Shown here piece after piece: positions 24,942-33,484 of a stretch of DNA of 64,000 bases (its first letter is position 1; every line of letters begins with the position of its first letter). This DNA is from Aquimarina sp. BL5. GTDB taxonomy: Bacteria > Bacteroidota > Bacteroidia > Flavobacteriales > Flavobacteriaceae. The translations under genes were made by a program, and so were the position numbers. The notes beneath the pieces are model-generated. The model did no database searches. It was not told where the DNA came from and saw nothing but the letters and a program-made list of their open reading frames with translations. The DNA lies in NCBI RefSeq assembly GCF_003443675.1, contig NZ_CP031963.1:558001-622000 (forward strand), written 5' to 3'.

Positions 24942-25119
24942 TTCGCTTACAAAGATAGAGGAAATCTAATGCAACAGAGTTGTAAATTTCCATAAAATTA
25001 CTATGTTAACAAACTCTTTTTTCTAATAAATTTGGTGAACATTCCGAGAAGTTAAATAAATGATTTTTCTAATTTTCATTGTAAATCCAATGTATTCAAA
25101 AAATAAAGAATTCTAATAT

Positions 25120-25773
25120 TTATTCCTTCTTTGTCCCTACTAAGATCCATATTCGTTTATCTTCTTCTTTTTTCCATCTCCCAAAGTCTTCAATTTCTGT
25201 TTTTATTATAAACCCAGCTGTTTCTAATTCTTCTTTCACATAATGCATAGCTAATGTATGAGCCTCCATTTGCTCATCTCTTGATTTATTGAGCATATGT
25301 TCCTTAAATTTCTCTATGAGTACAATGTTGCCTTTTGGTTTCAAAGCCTTTTTGACGTGTGCTAATATTTTTTCATAATCATCCATTTCATGATAAGTAT
25401 CCAAAATTACCACAACGTCTAAGGAACTATCAGGTAATTTTGGATTATCATAATCCCCTAAAATAGTTTTTACATTTTTAATGTTTCGTTTTTCCAGATG
25501 TTCATCTAGTTTCTCTAATCTATCTTTTCTGACATCGACTGCAAAAACTTTTCCTGATTTTCCAACTTCCTTGGCTATATGAATTGATAAATACCCTTCA
25601 TGACAACCTATATCTGCAACATTACTGCCTTGTTTGATTTCTGCTATCTCAAATATCTCCGACACCTTCATCCAAGTATCTCTTTCTACCCAATCGTTCT
25701 CTTTGTATTGAGCATGTCCTGAATTAATTCCAATCAAAATTAATAATACCAGAAATTTATTGTGTAATCTCAT
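25120..25773 (-). CDS. Class I SAM methyltransferase with a signal peptide
   Basis: 217 residues. The Rossmann methyltransferase motifs are clear: motif I VADIGCHEGYLSIHIAKEVG, the acidic end of strand 2 VFAVDVRKDRL, and post-I LDVVVILDTYHEMDD. Oddly it starts with a convincing Sec signal peptide (FLVLLILIGINSGHAQ), which would place it where SAM is not expected. Similar exported-looking methyltransferases occur in Bacteroidota. Either the N-terminus is a membrane anchor or the enzyme acts in an unexpected place. Substrate unknown. Confidence 0.8.
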   Translation of the reverse strand: MRLHNKFLVLLILIGINSGHAQYKENDWVERDTWMKVSEIFEIAEIKQGSNVADIGCHEGYLSIHIAKEVGKSGKVFAVDVRKDRLEKLDEHLEKRNIKNVKTILGDYDNPKLPDSSLDVVVILDTYHEMDDYEKILAHVKKALKPKGNIVLIEKFKEHMLNKSRDEQMEAHTLAMHYVKEELETAGFIIKTEIEDFGRWKKEEDKRIWILVGTKKE

Positions 25774-25951
25774 ATACCTTCGGTTTTGTATTGATACTGA
25801 TTATATTTAAAATACGGGTTAATTAGACTTTTAATGTCTTATTTATGAAAAGTTTATATTTTATTTACATTTAAAAACTAATATTCATCTAAATTCTACG
25901 TAAGATTAGGATGCATTTTTATTCTAACATATTTAGGTGGTGATTCGATAT

Positions 25952-27322
25952 ATGAAAAATAAACTTTTCACAGCTTTTAAAATATATATACTCGCCTGGT
26001 TAATGAGCTTAATCCTTTTTATTATAGGTGCAGTATCAGCTGGTCTTACTTTTTTAGAATCTTTACAATATTTTGGAAAAACATTAACGAGACTGAAATT
26101 TGTTTTTGCTATTCATGTCTTATTTATAATACTGTATTTATTATTTCTAATTTTTAGATATTTTGTTCGAATACAAAAAAAGAAAGGTTTTAGCGTGATG
26201 ATAAAGCGTTTTTCTTTAAGGTTGTTTACTCCTGCCTTAGTTCTATTTGGAATGTTTAAATTCATTATCATCAAAAATAGTTCAGAAGACTTCCAGTATG
26301 ATTGGATTCCATCTGTAGAAAACAATAGTGGCATCTCTAAGAATTTATATGGAATTGATGGAAAACATCGTGGAATGACTGTATTTGGATGGAATTATAA
26401 TGATAATAATAAAGCTGCTATTGATGATCTAGTTAGATCTAATACAGAATGGGTAGCGATAGTGCCATTTTTTGATCAGGAAGATGAGGAAACTTTAAAA
26501 ATGAGAACACCAAAAAAGGTTGGTCAATGGTCTAGAAGAGACAGTGTATATATAAATAGAATTACAGAACTTAAGGGTAGAAATATTCATATAATGTTAA
26601 AACCGCATCTTTGGCTCAGTTCTGGATGGAGATCTAACCTAAAACAATCCACTTCTTCTGATTGGGATATCTGGTTTGATTCATACCGTAAAAATATGAT
26701 CCATTATACAACCATGGCTGCCAAAACCAATGTAGAGCTACTTTGTATAGGCACTGAATTAAAAAGTTCTCTAATAGCTCAGCCGGAAAAATGGAAAACT
26801 CTAATCAAAGAAATTAAAATTATCTATAAAGGAAAACTCACGTATGCAGCAAATTGGGATGGAGAGTATGAATTAATCGATTTTTGGGACGAACTTGATT
26901 ATATAGGAATCCAAGCTTACTTTCCATTAACCGAAACTTCGAATCCTGATATAAATACGGTAAAAAATGGTTGGAATGCACACGTGGAAATGTTAGAAGC
27001 ATTATCAAAAAAACATGAAAAACCAATATTGTTTACTGAAATAGGATATAAAAGCGAAGCATCGGCCACTATCGAACCTTGGGAATGGGGTTCAGCGCTA
27101 AGTATTTTATCCAAACAAAAATCTGATAAGACCCAGCAAATAGCATATCAAGCACTTTATGAAACATTATGGGATAAAGATTGGTTTGCTGGAACATATA
27201 TTTGGCAATGGAATATCCAATCAAATATGAAAAATGCACCCACGAATTTAGATTTTTCTCCAAGGTTTAAACCAGCCGAAAATACTATAGCTAAATGGTA
27301 TTATACCAATAGCCTAGATTAG
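25952..27322 (+). CDS. Membrane-anchored GH113-like glycoside hydrolase
   Basis: About 456 residues from the ATG at 25952; a GTG at 25937 adds only five residues. Three N-terminal hydrophobic helices (about 8-35, 47-70, 85-100) precede a TIM-barrel domain (about 125-450) with GH113-type features: KHRGMTVFGWNYND, HIMLKPHLW, LCIGTELKSS (acid/base Glu) and ILFTEIGYKS (nucleophile Glu), and WDKDWFAGTYIWQWN. GH113 enzymes include beta-mannanases. The three-helix anchor is unusual and would place the barrel on one face of the inner membrane. Transcribed alone. Confidence 0.85.
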   Translation: MKNKLFTAFKIYILAWLMSLILFIIGAVSAGLTFLESLQYFGKTLTRLKFVFAIHVLFIILYLLFLIFRYFVRIQKKKGFSVMIKRFSLRLFTPALVLFGMFKFIIIKNSSEDFQYDWIPSVENNSGISKNLYGIDGKHRGMTVFGWNYNDNNKAAIDDLVRSNTEWVAIVPFFDQEDEETLKMRTPKKVGQWSRRDSVYINRITELKGRNIHIMLKPHLWLSSGWRSNLKQSTSSDWDIWFDSYRKNMIHYTTMAAKTNVELLCIGTELKSSLIAQPEKWKTLIKEIKIIYKGKLTYAANWDGEYELIDFWDELDYIGIQAYFPLTETSNPDINTVKNGWNAHVEMLEALSKKHEKPILFTEIGYKSEASATIEPWEWGSALSILSKQKSDKTQQIAYQALYETLWDKDWFAGTYIWQWNIQSNMKNAPTNLDFSPRFKPAENTIAKWYYTNSLD

Positions 27323-27373
27323 AACTAAAATAAGAATTCCACAGGATTGTTCTGTTCAAATACATCTAAACAA

Positions 27374-27436
27374 GCAACCAAAAAGTTGCGTATTAAAATA
27401 ATTTGATTAAATTTGCAACCATACAGTTGCGTATTA
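27374..27436 (+). promoter_or_regulatory. ArsR-type operator pair overlapping a promoter
   Basis: Two identical half-site arrangements, GCAAC-N6-GTTGC, lie at 27374-27389 and 27415-27430, each followed by GTATTA or its start (GTTGCGTATTA in both). A consensus -7 element TAAATTTGC lies at 27408-27416, overlapping the second site, and a -33-like GTTG at 27385-27388 lies within the first, 19 bases away. Binding at either site would block RNA polymerase. Confidence 0.75.
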
Positions 27437-27454
27437 ATTTAAAACCACATACAA

Positions 27455-27883
27455 ATGAAAGATCTTATCACTAAAGAACACGTATTTAAACATTCGATCG
27501 ACAAAATCTGGAATGCTATTTCTAAAGCTGAAGAAATATCTACTTGGTTTATTCCAGCAGATTTTAAAGCCGAAGTTGGTTATAAATACACCTTTAACTC
27601 ACCGGATACTGAGAATTGCTCAAAAATCACAGGAATCGTAAAGCAAGCAAATCCATATACACTTATTTATACTTGGATGATAGCCGATACAAATGTTGAA
27701 ACTACAGTTACCTGGAAATTAGAAAAAATCGAAGGAGGAACTAAATTATATCTAGAACACTCTGGTATTTCTAACTACTCTGGAGACACTGCTGTAACAA
27801 TGTTTAATAGTTTTGATGGTGGATGGGACAATTGTATTACCGAACTAGCAGGATATTTAACACAGGAGATTCATGCAGGATAA
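27455..27883 (+). CDS. SRPBCC (AHSA1-type) domain protein
   Basis: 142 residues, cytoplasmic, a START-like fold: KEHVFKHSIDKIWNAISKAEEISTWFIPADF in outline, TYTWM-like IYTWMIADTNVETTVTWKLE, and GGWDNCITELAGYL at the end. Such proteins bind hydrophobic ligands and are commonly paired with ArsR-type repressors. The stop overlaps the ArsR start by 11 bp, so the two are translationally coupled and share the operator-covered promoter upstream. Confidence 0.9.
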   Translation: MKDLITKEHVFKHSIDKIWNAISKAEEISTWFIPADFKAEVGYKYTFNSPDTENCSKITGIVKQANPYTLIYTWMIADTNVETTVTWKLEKIEGGTKLYLEHSGISNYSGDTAVTMFNSFDGGWDNCITELAGYLTQEIHAG

Positions 27884-28193
27884 AATAACTAAAATACTCA
27901 AGGCAATCGCGGATCCAACTAGAAGGGAGATATTTCACGCATTGGTTCTGGCTGCCACTGCGCTACCTATTACTCATATCTCCAGTCAGTTTGACATAAG
28001 CCGCCAAGGAGTGACCAAACATCTAAAAACACTAGAAGATGCCGGTTTAGTACAAACAAACATTAAGGGTCGAGAGCGATTTTGTATTGCAGATACAAAA
28101 CCACTCAAAGAAATAAATAAATGGTTGAAGTTCTATGAACAATTCTGGGATGATACGCTGAACAATTTAGGATCTTACCTTGATCAAAAATAG
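27873..28193 (+). CDS. ArsR/SmtB-family transcriptional repressor
   Basis: 106 residues. It has the winged-helix ArsR layout: ILKAIADPTRREIFHALV, recognition helix ITHISSQFDISRQGVTKHLKTLEDAG, wing LVQTNIKGRERFCIAD, and a final dimer helix with Trp and Phe (WLKFYEQFWDD). The metal-binding Cys motif of classical ArsR is absent, as is usual for the SRPBCC-linked subgroup, so the inducer is probably organic. It should bind the GCAAC-N6-GTTGC sites at 27374-27430 and repress its own operon. Confidence 0.92.
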   Translation: MQDKITKILKAIADPTRREIFHALVLAATALPITHISSQFDISRQGVTKHLKTLEDAGLVQTNIKGRERFCIADTKPLKEINKWLKFYEQFWDDTLNNLGSYLDQK

Positions 28194-28215
28194 TGGCACA
28201 TCACGATCAAAAATT

Positions 28216-28641
28216 TCAATCTAAACCTATAGCATCATATATCTGTACTTTATTCCATAAAGAAGAGGCTTCTTTAATAAATAAAAGATGAGCTTCTTCT
28301 TTTTGGTATAAATTCTGTTCCTCTTTAGAGGAAAAAGTTACAACGAGCGCATAGGTATAAGAATTATCTACCACTTCCCTATCCGTACCTGCCGGTATTC
28401 CTATAAAATTAGTTTTTGCATATTTTGATGTTTCTAAGAACTTATTTAATGACTCTTCGAAAAGCTTTCTATCTTCTTTACTCTCAGGGTTATTAAGCCA
28501 AAAATACACTGTATGTACAAAGTTTTTATCAAACTGGTTGTTATTTGATGTAGCATCTTGACATGAAATAATAACACAAAGCATTGTGATACTAAAAATT
28601 AAACATTGGAACTTTTTACTAATATCAAATCTGAAATTCAT
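28216..28641 (-). CDS. Dabb-domain lipoprotein
   Basis: 141 residues with a lipobox at Cys27 (VIISCQD). The mature part is one stress-responsive alpha/beta-barrel (Dabb) domain: FVHTVYFWLNNPESKED at the start, IPAGTDREVVDNSYTYALVVTFSS in the middle and QIYDAIGLD at the end. Dabb proteins form dimeric ferredoxin-like barrels. An exported lipoprotein version is common in Bacteroidota and has no assigned reaction. Convergent with the ArsR gene. Confidence 0.85.
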   Translation of the reverse strand: MNFRFDISKKFQCLIFSITMLCVIISCQDATSNNNQFDKNFVHTVYFWLNNPESKEDRKLFEESLNKFLETSKYAKTNFIGIPAGTDREVVDNSYTYALVVTFSSKEEQNLYQKEEAHLLFIKEASSLWNKVQIYDAIGLD

Positions 28642-28790
28642 TTTATAAATATCATTGGTTATTCTTTAAAAGTACAAAAACATTATATTTTTATTCTTAA
28701 ATCAAAAGGTAGAATTTTATAAATTAGATATTATTTAAAATAAAAAAACTAGAACCTAATGTTTAGTTCTAGTTAAAAATATATTTAAAA

Positions 28791-29402
28791 CTATTCTTCG
28801 GTTTGCAAATCCTTTAAAATATTTTCCGCTTCATTTATATTATTACTATAACATTTTTTTACCCATTTGGTAAAAAACACAAAGAAAGTAATTCCAATAG
28901 GAATGAAAATAATCAATGGCCAAATATTATTAATGCTAGTAAATAGATCCTTTCCATCCATAATTTTAGAAGTTACAGGTAATATCAAAAAGATTAATAA
29001 AAAACTTAAATAATATGAAATCTTCTGAAGTGATTGAAACTGTTTTTTGTTTTTAGTATACTTAATTAGGGTATCCTTATAGCTATTTTTATAAAAGTTA
29101 ATTCCACTCATTTTATTAATAGAACGCAAGGATAATATTGGTAAAACCAATAATATAATGGCAGATGAAATACCAAATAATAAATTATACCATGTTTCTA
29201 ATTTAGAAATATTAAAGAAAATCAATAGCGCCATACCAAAACAAATAATTGTACCTAGTATTTCTGGATATGCTATTTTATTCCATTTTTTTCTATACTG
29301 TTCTTGTGTCATCATAATTATCATTTTATCAGTTAATTTTTTTTGTTTTTCTAACTGGCCGCTTATCTCAGACCATACTTCTTTCATTTCTTCTAGTTCC
29401 AT
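28791..29402 (-). CDS. Four-helix inner-membrane protein, possible anti-sigma partner
   Basis: 203 residues. A cytoplasmic N-terminal amphipathic segment (ELEEMKEVWSEISGQLEKQKKL) precedes two helix pairs: ILGTIICFGMALLIFF / LFGISSAIILLVLP, and YYLSFLLIFLILP / WPLIIFIPIGITFFVFF. It lies 5 nt after the ECF sigma gene and is surely co-transcribed. Position suggests an anti-sigma role, and the N-terminal helix could hold the sigma factor, but it lacks a zinc-binding anti-sigma motif. No named family recognised. Confidence 0.65.
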   Translation of the reverse strand: MELEEMKEVWSEISGQLEKQKKLTDKMIIMMTQEQYRKKWNKIAYPEILGTIICFGMALLIFFNISKLETWYNLLFGISSAIILLVLPILSLRSINKMSGINFYKNSYKDTLIKYTKNKKQFQSLQKISYYLSFLLIFLILPVTSKIMDGKDLFTSINNIWPLIIFIPIGITFFVFFTKWVKKCYSNNINEAENILKDLQTEE

Positions 29403-29407
29403 AGCCC

Positions 29408-29896
29408 TTATTTTTTTATTATTTGAGTTTTCAACTTTTGTTTAATTCTAGATATTCTGGTTCCCACATTGGATGGAGTCAATCCGGTAATCAAAGCTAT
29501 TTCTTCATACTTCTTTCCTTCTAAAAGCAATAGAATTAGCCCCTTTTCTAAGTCATTTAGCATTTTAATATGAGCATATAAGATTCTTAATTTCTCTTCG
29601 AACTCTGTATTATAATTTTCTGTTTGCTTTAATACTACTTGATCAATTCCTATCCTATTTCCCTTTCTTTTCTCTTTTTTCAATCTAGTAATTGCGGTAT
29701 TCAATGCCACGCGATACATCCACGTACTTACTTTAGCGTCCCCTCTGAAACTGTCATAAGCTTTCCATAATTGGTATACGATTTCTTGATATAAATCCTG
29801 TTGATCCTCTGATCGATCAGTATATATCGTAGTTATTTTAAAAATAACACCTTCGTTATCCTTAATAATTCGAGTAAACTCTTCTTCTTTACTCAT
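29408..29896 (-). CDS. ECF RNA polymerase sigma factor
   Basis: 162 residues. Region 2 shows the promoter-melting and core-binding helices (DLYQEIVYQLWKAYDSFRGDAKVSTWMYRVALNTAI in outline), and region 4 the -35-binding HTH (LEGKKYEEIALITGLTPSNVGTRISRIKQKL in outline). It directs RNA polymerase to a small regulon. It is followed by a membrane protein gene with only 5 nt between them, a common arrangement for sigma and its regulator. Confidence 0.92.
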   Translation of the reverse strand: MSKEEEFTRIIKDNEGVIFKITTIYTDRSEDQQDLYQEIVYQLWKAYDSFRGDAKVSTWMYRVALNTAITRLKKEKRKGNRIGIDQVVLKQTENYNTEFEEKLRILYAHIKMLNDLEKGLILLLLEGKKYEEIALITGLTPSNVGTRISRIKQKLKTQIIKK

Positions 29897-30441
29897 ATTG
29901 AGCTTGTTTTTTTCTTATTAGTATCTAATACATTCAAAAAATCACAAAATATTTTCTAAATATTATGAATACGATGAACTGAAAATGTTCAACTACCTAT
30001 AAACATTGTAAAAATCAAAGCTAATTAATGAAAGAAAAATTAGCCTACCCCTCTAATGAGCATATCTAAAAAGGTAAGATATATCTAAAAATACAATTAC
30101 TGTAAACCTGAGTTCGAAATAAGAAAATTTATGTCAGTCAGAGTGATCTGCATCAGGCGGATTATACTTCGACAGGCTCGGCAGAACTAACGCGAATAGA
30201 ACTTTAGATAAAAAAGCTATTCTCGATACTCCGCCTTAGGCGGACGGGCAGGCTAATTTTTCTCCGCTTCATTGTAAAAAACCAATCGATCTGATGGCTT
30301 TTTAGAACAAAATTCTTTCATCGAGTTCACGCTATAAGATTAGCAAAGAATTGATTCAAGATAAAAATTCCGAAAAAATAAGAAATACCCACTAACATAG
30401 CAGGTTTTATAGTCTCTTCAAAGGTTTTTAAACAGAAAACA
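29897..30441. other. Intergenic region with dispersed repeats, 545 bp
   Basis: Contains CTTCGACAGGCTCGG (30168-30182) and the dispersed repeat 30212-30304. No gene seen. Local GC rises within the repeats, in contrast to the AT-rich surroundings. Confidence 0.6.
30168..30304. repeat. Composite dispersed intergenic repeat, copy 2
   Basis: CTTCGACAGGCTCGG (30168-30182; cf. 22314-22328), then AAAAGCTATTCTCGATAC (30212-30229; identical to 9815-9832). A CCGCC-TTA-GGCGG hairpin lies at 30231-30243, and a conserved tail of TTTTTCTCCGCTTCATTG and ATCTGATGGCTTTT follows. The hairpin is absent from copy 1. Confidence 0.7.
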
Positions 30442-31086
30442 CTACTCTTTAACGACTATAATTGTAGCTTTTACTCCAGTAGTTAGGTTCCATTCGTTAG
30501 CAGTGACTATGTTTCCTTGATCATCGTGTAATTGAAATTCTGCAGTATTGGGACCAGAGGTTCCCTGATTTAGAGCTTGTATATCAATTTTATTAAATCC
30601 TTTAATAAGGTTAATCTTAAATCCTTTGAAAACAGCATCTAAATACACATTAGACTTAATAACATCATCATTAATAAAGATCCTAACCAAATCTCCATCC
30701 ACAGACTGATGATCCCTATAAATAAGATACACATACTCTGAGTTACTTTTAAAATCTCCCAAATATTGATCAGACTTATATTCTTCTTTTATTTCCTTAT
30801 CCTTTTTGAAATGCTTGGGCACTACTTTAAAATTTGGCTGTAAAAGACCATTGTTTCCAGTCATATCAAAAGGTTTCTGTGTTCTGTTAAATCTAACTGA
30901 ATCTTTCGAATTATTATATAAAGTGAAATTATTTTTAGGCTTGGCTAAACCAGAAGAAAGACTGTACTTACTTGTACTTAAGCTACTATTCTCATCAACT
31001 TTTAAAGAAGATAACGGTTTTTCTATCTGTGCATTCGTAGAAATCACAAAAAAAACTGCTAATATTAATATCATTGTGGATTTCAT
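30442..31086 (-). CDS. Exported hypothetical protein
   Basis: About 214 residues from the ATG at 31086, preferred because it lies 9 nt after AAAGGA and gives a signal peptide (MILILAVFFVISTNAQ). The first 70 mature residues are low-complexity Ser/Asn/Lys-rich. The C-terminal 110 residues look like a beta-sandwich (YVYLIYRDHQSVDGDLVRIFIND, FKINLIKGFNKIDIQALNQGTSGPNTAEF in outline). I know of similar flavobacterial secreted proteins but no function. It is divergent from the degenerate hybrid kinase at 31284. Confidence 0.6.
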   Translation of the reverse strand: MKSTMILILAVFFVISTNAQIEKPLSSLKVDENSSLSTSKYSLSSGLAKPKNNFTLYNNSKDSVRFNRTQKPFDMTGNNGLLQPNFKVVPKHFKKDKEIKEEYKSDQYLGDFKSNSEYVYLIYRDHQSVDGDLVRIFINDDVIKSNVYLDAVFKGFKINLIKGFNKIDIQALNQGTSGPNTAEFQLHDDQGNIVTANEWNLTTGVKATIIVVKE

Positions 31087-31283
31087 CCTCATTATTCCTT
31101 TATCCATATAGTCGTTAAAGATAATCAATCCCTTACTTTTTTTTATTGTTTGTAATCAAAAACTCAACCAAACTAACTATTTGTTAAGTGAAAAACGTAA
31201 AAAAACTCTATTTATTAAAAAAATACTGTTTCAAACTTGTAAGATAAATCCGATATCTCTTATTTTGTTGTAAAATATTTCAA

Positions 31284-32516
31284 ATGATTTATTATATCGT
31301 CGGAATTCTACTTGTATTAGTGATTATTTATTTAGGTTATCGATGTTTAGCATTGAGTAACCAACTCAATAATAAGAACAACGAGTTAAATTCTTTACTC
31401 GATTCTACAGAAAAGAGAGTTCAAATCAATCAAGAATTTATTTCCTCTCTTAGTCAAGAATTGAGAACACCATTATACGGAATTATGGGTTTAACGAATA
31501 TTCTAGTTGATGAACACCCGGAACTAGAAAGCAACAAGAACCTTAAATCACTGAAATTTTCGGGAGACTACTTATTAACTCTTATTAATAACGTTCTTCA
31601 GATTAATGTTTTAGAATCTGAAGAAATTATCCCCATAAAAAAACCTTTTAATCTAAAAGAGTTGACTCAAAATATCATAAACTCTTTTAGTTATGCGATA
31701 GAGAATAGTAACAACTCATTGGATCTAGAGTTTGATCCTGATCTGTCCGAAACACTAAATGGTAATCCTGGTATTCTTTCTCAGGTATTAATGAATCTTA
31801 TTAGTAATGCTCTTAGGTTTACTAGGAACGGAAATGTTCTTTTTTCTGTTCAACTTATCAATAAAAAAGGGAATGTTAATCATATTTCATTTAAGGTAAC
31901 ACATGATGGAGATGAAGTTTCTGAAGAAGATGAAAAATCTATATATCAAGAATTTATAGGTATTGAGAATGTTAAAAAATCATATTTAGGTACTAGTGTT
32001 AATTCTACTATAGTTAAGAGACTTGCTAAATCTTTAAATGGCGAAATCATTCTGCAAAACAATTCTCAAGCTGAATCCGAATATGCTTTTGTTGTTGATA
32101 TGGAAACCATTAATCCTAACAATGAAGCGAATCAAACAATAGGAAGTGGAGATGATAAGCAAAAAGTATTAATCGTAGATGACAATAAATTGAACTTGTT
32201 GGTTGCGGATAAAATTCTTTCTAAAGAAAATTTTGAATGTACCACTATAGACAATGGTTTTGATGCTATAGAATTGGCAAAAGATAATTCCTATGACATC
32301 ATTCTTATGGATATCAATATGCCAAAACTTAATGGCATAGGTACTACAAAAAGAATTAGAGAATTTGATGATAAAACTCCCGTTATTGCACTAACTGCTG
32401 TTGATGTTACTCAATTAAACAGACAGATTATGCGAGCTGGATTAAATGACTATATCTTAAAGCCTTACGATAAGAATATTTTATTAGAAATGATACGGAA
32501 GCACGTAAGGAATTAA
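31284..32516 (+). CDS. Hybrid histidine kinase-like protein lacking the phosphoacceptor His, with intact receiver
   Basis: 410 residues. A transmembrane helix (about 3-19) and coiled coil precede a HisKA-like segment in which the expected His is Gln58 (SQELRTPLYGIMG; codon CAA at 31455-31457). The HATPase region keeps the N box (NLISNAL, Asn175), but G1 reads THDGDEV and G2 reads GTSVNST rather than GTGLGL, so ATP catalysis is doubtful. The C-terminal receiver is complete: Asp299/Asp300, Asp343 (LMDINMP), Thr371, Lys393. It probably acts as a regulated scaffold or phosphate sink. Convergent with the M23 gene, sharing a TTAA stop. Confidence 0.88.
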   Translation: MIYYIVGILLVLVIIYLGYRCLALSNQLNNKNNELNSLLDSTEKRVQINQEFISSLSQELRTPLYGIMGLTNILVDEHPELESNKNLKSLKFSGDYLLTLINNVLQINVLESEEIIPIKKPFNLKELTQNIINSFSYAIENSNNSLDLEFDPDLSETLNGNPGILSQVLMNLISNALRFTRNGNVLFSVQLINKKGNVNHISFKVTHDGDEVSEEDEKSIYQEFIGIENVKKSYLGTSVNSTIVKRLAKSLNGEIILQNNSQAESEYAFVVDMETINPNNEANQTIGSGDDKQKVLIVDDNKLNLLVADKILSKENFECTTIDNGFDAIELAKDNSYDIILMDINMPKLNGIGTTKRIREFDDKTPVIALTAVDVTQLNRQIMRAGLNDYILKPYDKNILLEMIRKHVRN

Positions 32517-33484
32517 TAAATTACAATTTCCTGTCCTACATTAAGAACAGAATTGTATCTGATTTCATTTATCTTACATATTTCAGATACTTCGATATCG
32601 TGCTTTCTGGCTATTCCATGTAGAGTATCACCTCTTTTTACTATATATACACTTTTAGTAGGAGGTTCGTCGGTAATTTTTTCAATATTCGTTTGAACCA
32701 CAATTTTACTTTTTCTAGTCGAGCGATGAGATCTCGGAGTCATCCATTTTTTGGTTACTGCAATATCTTTGGATCTAACTTTTGCTTCTTGATTAAACTC
32801 GAAAAGATACTCTGGATGTATACTTTTACCTTTATACCTTACCTCTAAATGAAGATGACTACCTCTGGCATTACCCGATACACCACCTTTTCCGATAACT
32901 TGACCTTTTTCTACAATATCATTTTCTTTTACCAAGTATTCAGAGAGATGCGCATAAACCGTTTCTAAACCGTTATCGTGACGAATTACAATGGTTCTTC
33001 CATGACCTCCATGGCGTCTGGCATATCGTACTTTTCCGCCAAGTAATGTTCTTACATTATCACCGGTTCTAAGATCTATATCAATTCCTTGATGAGGTCT
33101 ACCTCTCCTCCATCCATATCTAGAAGTAACAACCATTTTATGTTCTACAGGTGATGAAAAAACTTCATCCTCAAAATGTAATAAGAAAGGATCTATAGAT
33201 TTTTTTAGCCAGAAAACATTAAACACAGTATTACTCCAATCTTGCTCATACACTGTGCTGAAATCTTTAGATTCAAGTATCTTATCGGAATTAATCCTGG
33301 CAATGATACTTTGTTGATTCACTTTATATATAGGTAAGTATGCAATGTCACCATCTAATACTATTGTTTTATATCCCAACAGCAACTTATCATCTTTATT
33401 TCCAACTTGTTGTGCTGATATATTTATAGACGCCACATAAACTAAAATTCCCAATAGGAATAATTTTCTTTTATTCAAAAACAT
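32513..33484 (-). CDS. M23 peptidase with C-terminal LysM domain
   Basis: 323 residues with a signal peptide (LLGILVYVASINISAQ). The lysostaphin-type domain has His131 and Asp135 (GRPHQGIDID), His179 (VYAHL), and His210/His212 (GSHLHLEV), the complete zinc site. The C-terminus (about 278-322) is a LysM domain (YIVKRGDTLHGIARKHDIEVSEICKIN in outline). It should cut peptidoglycan cross-links in the periplasm or activate an amidase. All ligands are present, so it is predicted to be active. It overlaps the stop of the hybrid kinase by 4 bp, tail to tail. Confidence 0.92.
   Translation of the reverse strand: MFLNKRKLFLLGILVYVASINISAQQVGNKDDKLLLGYKTIVLDGDIAYLPIYKVNQQSIIARINSDKILESKDFSTVYEQDWSNTVFNVFWLKKSIDPFLLHFEDEVFSSPVEHKMVVTSRYGWRRGRPHQGIDIDLRTGDNVRTLLGGKVRYARRHGGHGRTIVIRHDNGLETVYAHLSEYLVKENDIVEKGQVIGKGGVSGNARGSHLHLEVRYKGKSIHPEYLFEFNQEAKVRSKDIAVTKKWMTPRSHRSTRKSKIVVQTNIEKITDEPPTKSVYIVKRGDTLHGIARKHDIEVSEICKINEIRYNSVLNVGQEIVIY

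Noticed and set aside
30168-30304. Insertion sequence
   Set aside because: GC-rich hairpins and repeats but no transposase, no terminal inverted repeats and no target duplication seen.
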